Positions 63,358 through 64,000 of a DNA stretch of 64,000 bases are shown here, piece after piece. This DNA comes from Anaerosalibacter massiliensis (GTDB lineage: Bacteria > Bacillota > Clostridia > Tissierellales > Sporanaerobacteraceae). A program made the position numbers and the translations under genes. Positions within the stretch are counted from its first letter, which is position 1. Each line of letters starts with the position of its first letter. Under the pieces are notes generated by a model. That model did not search any database, was not told the origin of the DNA, and was given only the letters and a program-made list of their open reading frames with translations. The stretch is taken from assembly GCA_000751555.1 (NCBI GenBank), contig CCEZ01000043.1, positions 124,001-188,000 of the forward strand. Reading direction: 5' to 3'.

Positions 63358-64000
63358 TTAAGCAACAATTTGCTCAAACTTTCTTATATATATTTGAATT
63401 AATTCCTTTTCATCTATATCTGCACTTGGTTTATCTAATACTATTTGCCCACCATTTAGCATTATTATTCTATCGGAATATTTAAGAGCATCTTTTATAT
63501 TATGAGAAATCATTATTGTTGTTATGGAATACTTTTCTATTAATTTTTTTGTCTTTTCCATTATTAGATTAGATGTTTTTGGATCTAATGCTGCTGTATG
63601 TTCATCTAACAATAATAGATCAGGATATTTCATAGTAGCCATAATTAGTGATAGAGCTTGTCTTTGACCACCAGATAGAAACTTTACTTTAGTATCTAAT
63701 TTTTTTTCAAGCCCTAAACTTAAATCTTTTAATAGTTCAATATATTTATCTATATTTTCTTTTTTTAATAATTTTTTTAGAGTGAATTTTTCTCCTTTTT
63801 TATTAGCTAAGGACAAATTTTCTAAAATGGTAAGAGATGAAGATATGCCCATGGAAGGATTTTGATATACCCTTCCAATATATTTAGCCCTTTCTTCTTC
63901 TTTTAGTTTAGATATGTTTTTTTCTTTTAAAAATATATTGCCCTGATCTGCCAATATATTTCCACCAATTATATTGAAAAGAGTAGTTTTTCCACAGCCA
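63358..64000 (-). CDS. ABC transporter ATPase (COG1101/TrpZ-like), N-terminus beyond window
   Basis: About 214 residues of an ATPase. The open frame continues past base 64000 and starts here inside Walker A (GCGKTTLFNIIGG), so only the first ~40 residues are missing. VYQNPSMGISSSLTILENLSLA is the Q-loop, LSGGQRQALSLIMA the signature, LLLLDEHTAALDPKT the Walker B, and ISHNIKDAL the H-loop. DEHTAALDP and MGISSSLTI are typical for ATPases paired with an ABC substrate-binding protein of the tryptophan/tyrosine uptake type. Permease and binding protein should lie to the right. Confidence 0.88.
   Translation of the reverse strand, partial: GCGKTTLFNIIGGNILADQGNIFLKEKNISKLKEEERAKYIGRVYQNPSMGISSSLTILENLSLANKKGEKFTLKKLLKKENIDKYIELLKDLSLGLEKKLDTKVKFLSGGQRQALSLIMATMKYPDLLLLDEHTAALDPKTSNLIMEKTKKLIEKYSITTIMISHNIKDALKYSDRIIMLNGGQIVLDKPSADIDEKELIQIYIRKFEQIVA

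Overview
The window is about 30% GC, densely packed and led by ATG/GTG/TTG starts with strong AGGAGG sites. It carries endospore genes (spoVD-type PBP, spoIIGA-sigE-sigG, a YhcN-type lipoprotein), so it comes from a spore-forming, low-GC anaerobic Bacillota, most likely a clostridial or Tissierellales-like organism. The genus is an inference. No rRNA, tRNA or CRISPR array was found.

Layout. 1-1176: end of folP plus folK. 1362-3952: a flavoprotein, a 57-residue protein, a DUF1461-like membrane protein and a membrane-bound Mrr-like protein. 4022-7457: aroC-aroB-aroA. 7553-8791: pduL-like and deoC. 8961-10128: encapsulated ferritin plus encapsulin nanocompartment. 10560-17265: a cell-wall island with a VanR/VanS-like pair, a D,D-carboxypeptidase, an ATP-grasp ligase of the D-aspartate-ligase type, a divergent MurE-like ligase and an aspartate racemase. 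17289-22161: a LicT/GlcT-type antiterminator with three RAT/terminator sites, a GlcNAc-type PTS (EIICB and EIIA) and an unknown TIM-barrel-like protein. 22615-23631: lplA.

23632-34347 is an accessory zone full of gene wreckage: transposase remnants, a truncated GNAT, a LOG-family gene with a TGA nonsense codon, and fragments of miaB and of a type I-C cas5. It also holds a small acquired module (divergent racemase, peptide deformylase, MocR-type regulator lacking the PLP lysine), a secreted lipase and a DJ-1-like gene between inverted repeats.

34348-43611 returns to core genes: ychF, a pstS-pstC-pstA-pstB operon behind a Pho-box-like promoter with two very large inverted repeats after pstS, a spore lipoprotein, the yfmF/yfmH M16 pair and lgt. 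43880-60583 is the dcw division and cell-wall cluster (mraZ, rsmH, ftsL, spoVD, murE, mraY, murD, ftsW, murG, murA, ftsQ, two DUF881 genes, sbp, ftsA, ftsZ), with no murF, murC or murB. spoIIGA, sigE and sigG follow, then an ABC ATPase cut by the right edge.

The most interesting part is 10560-17265. It encodes sensing, trimming of D-Ala ends, D-amino-acid supply (racemase), an ATP-grasp ligase and a Mur ligase that has lost both meso-DAP recognition motifs kept by the dcw MurE. Together they look like an undescribed pathway for a D-amino-acid-modified muropeptide or peptide.
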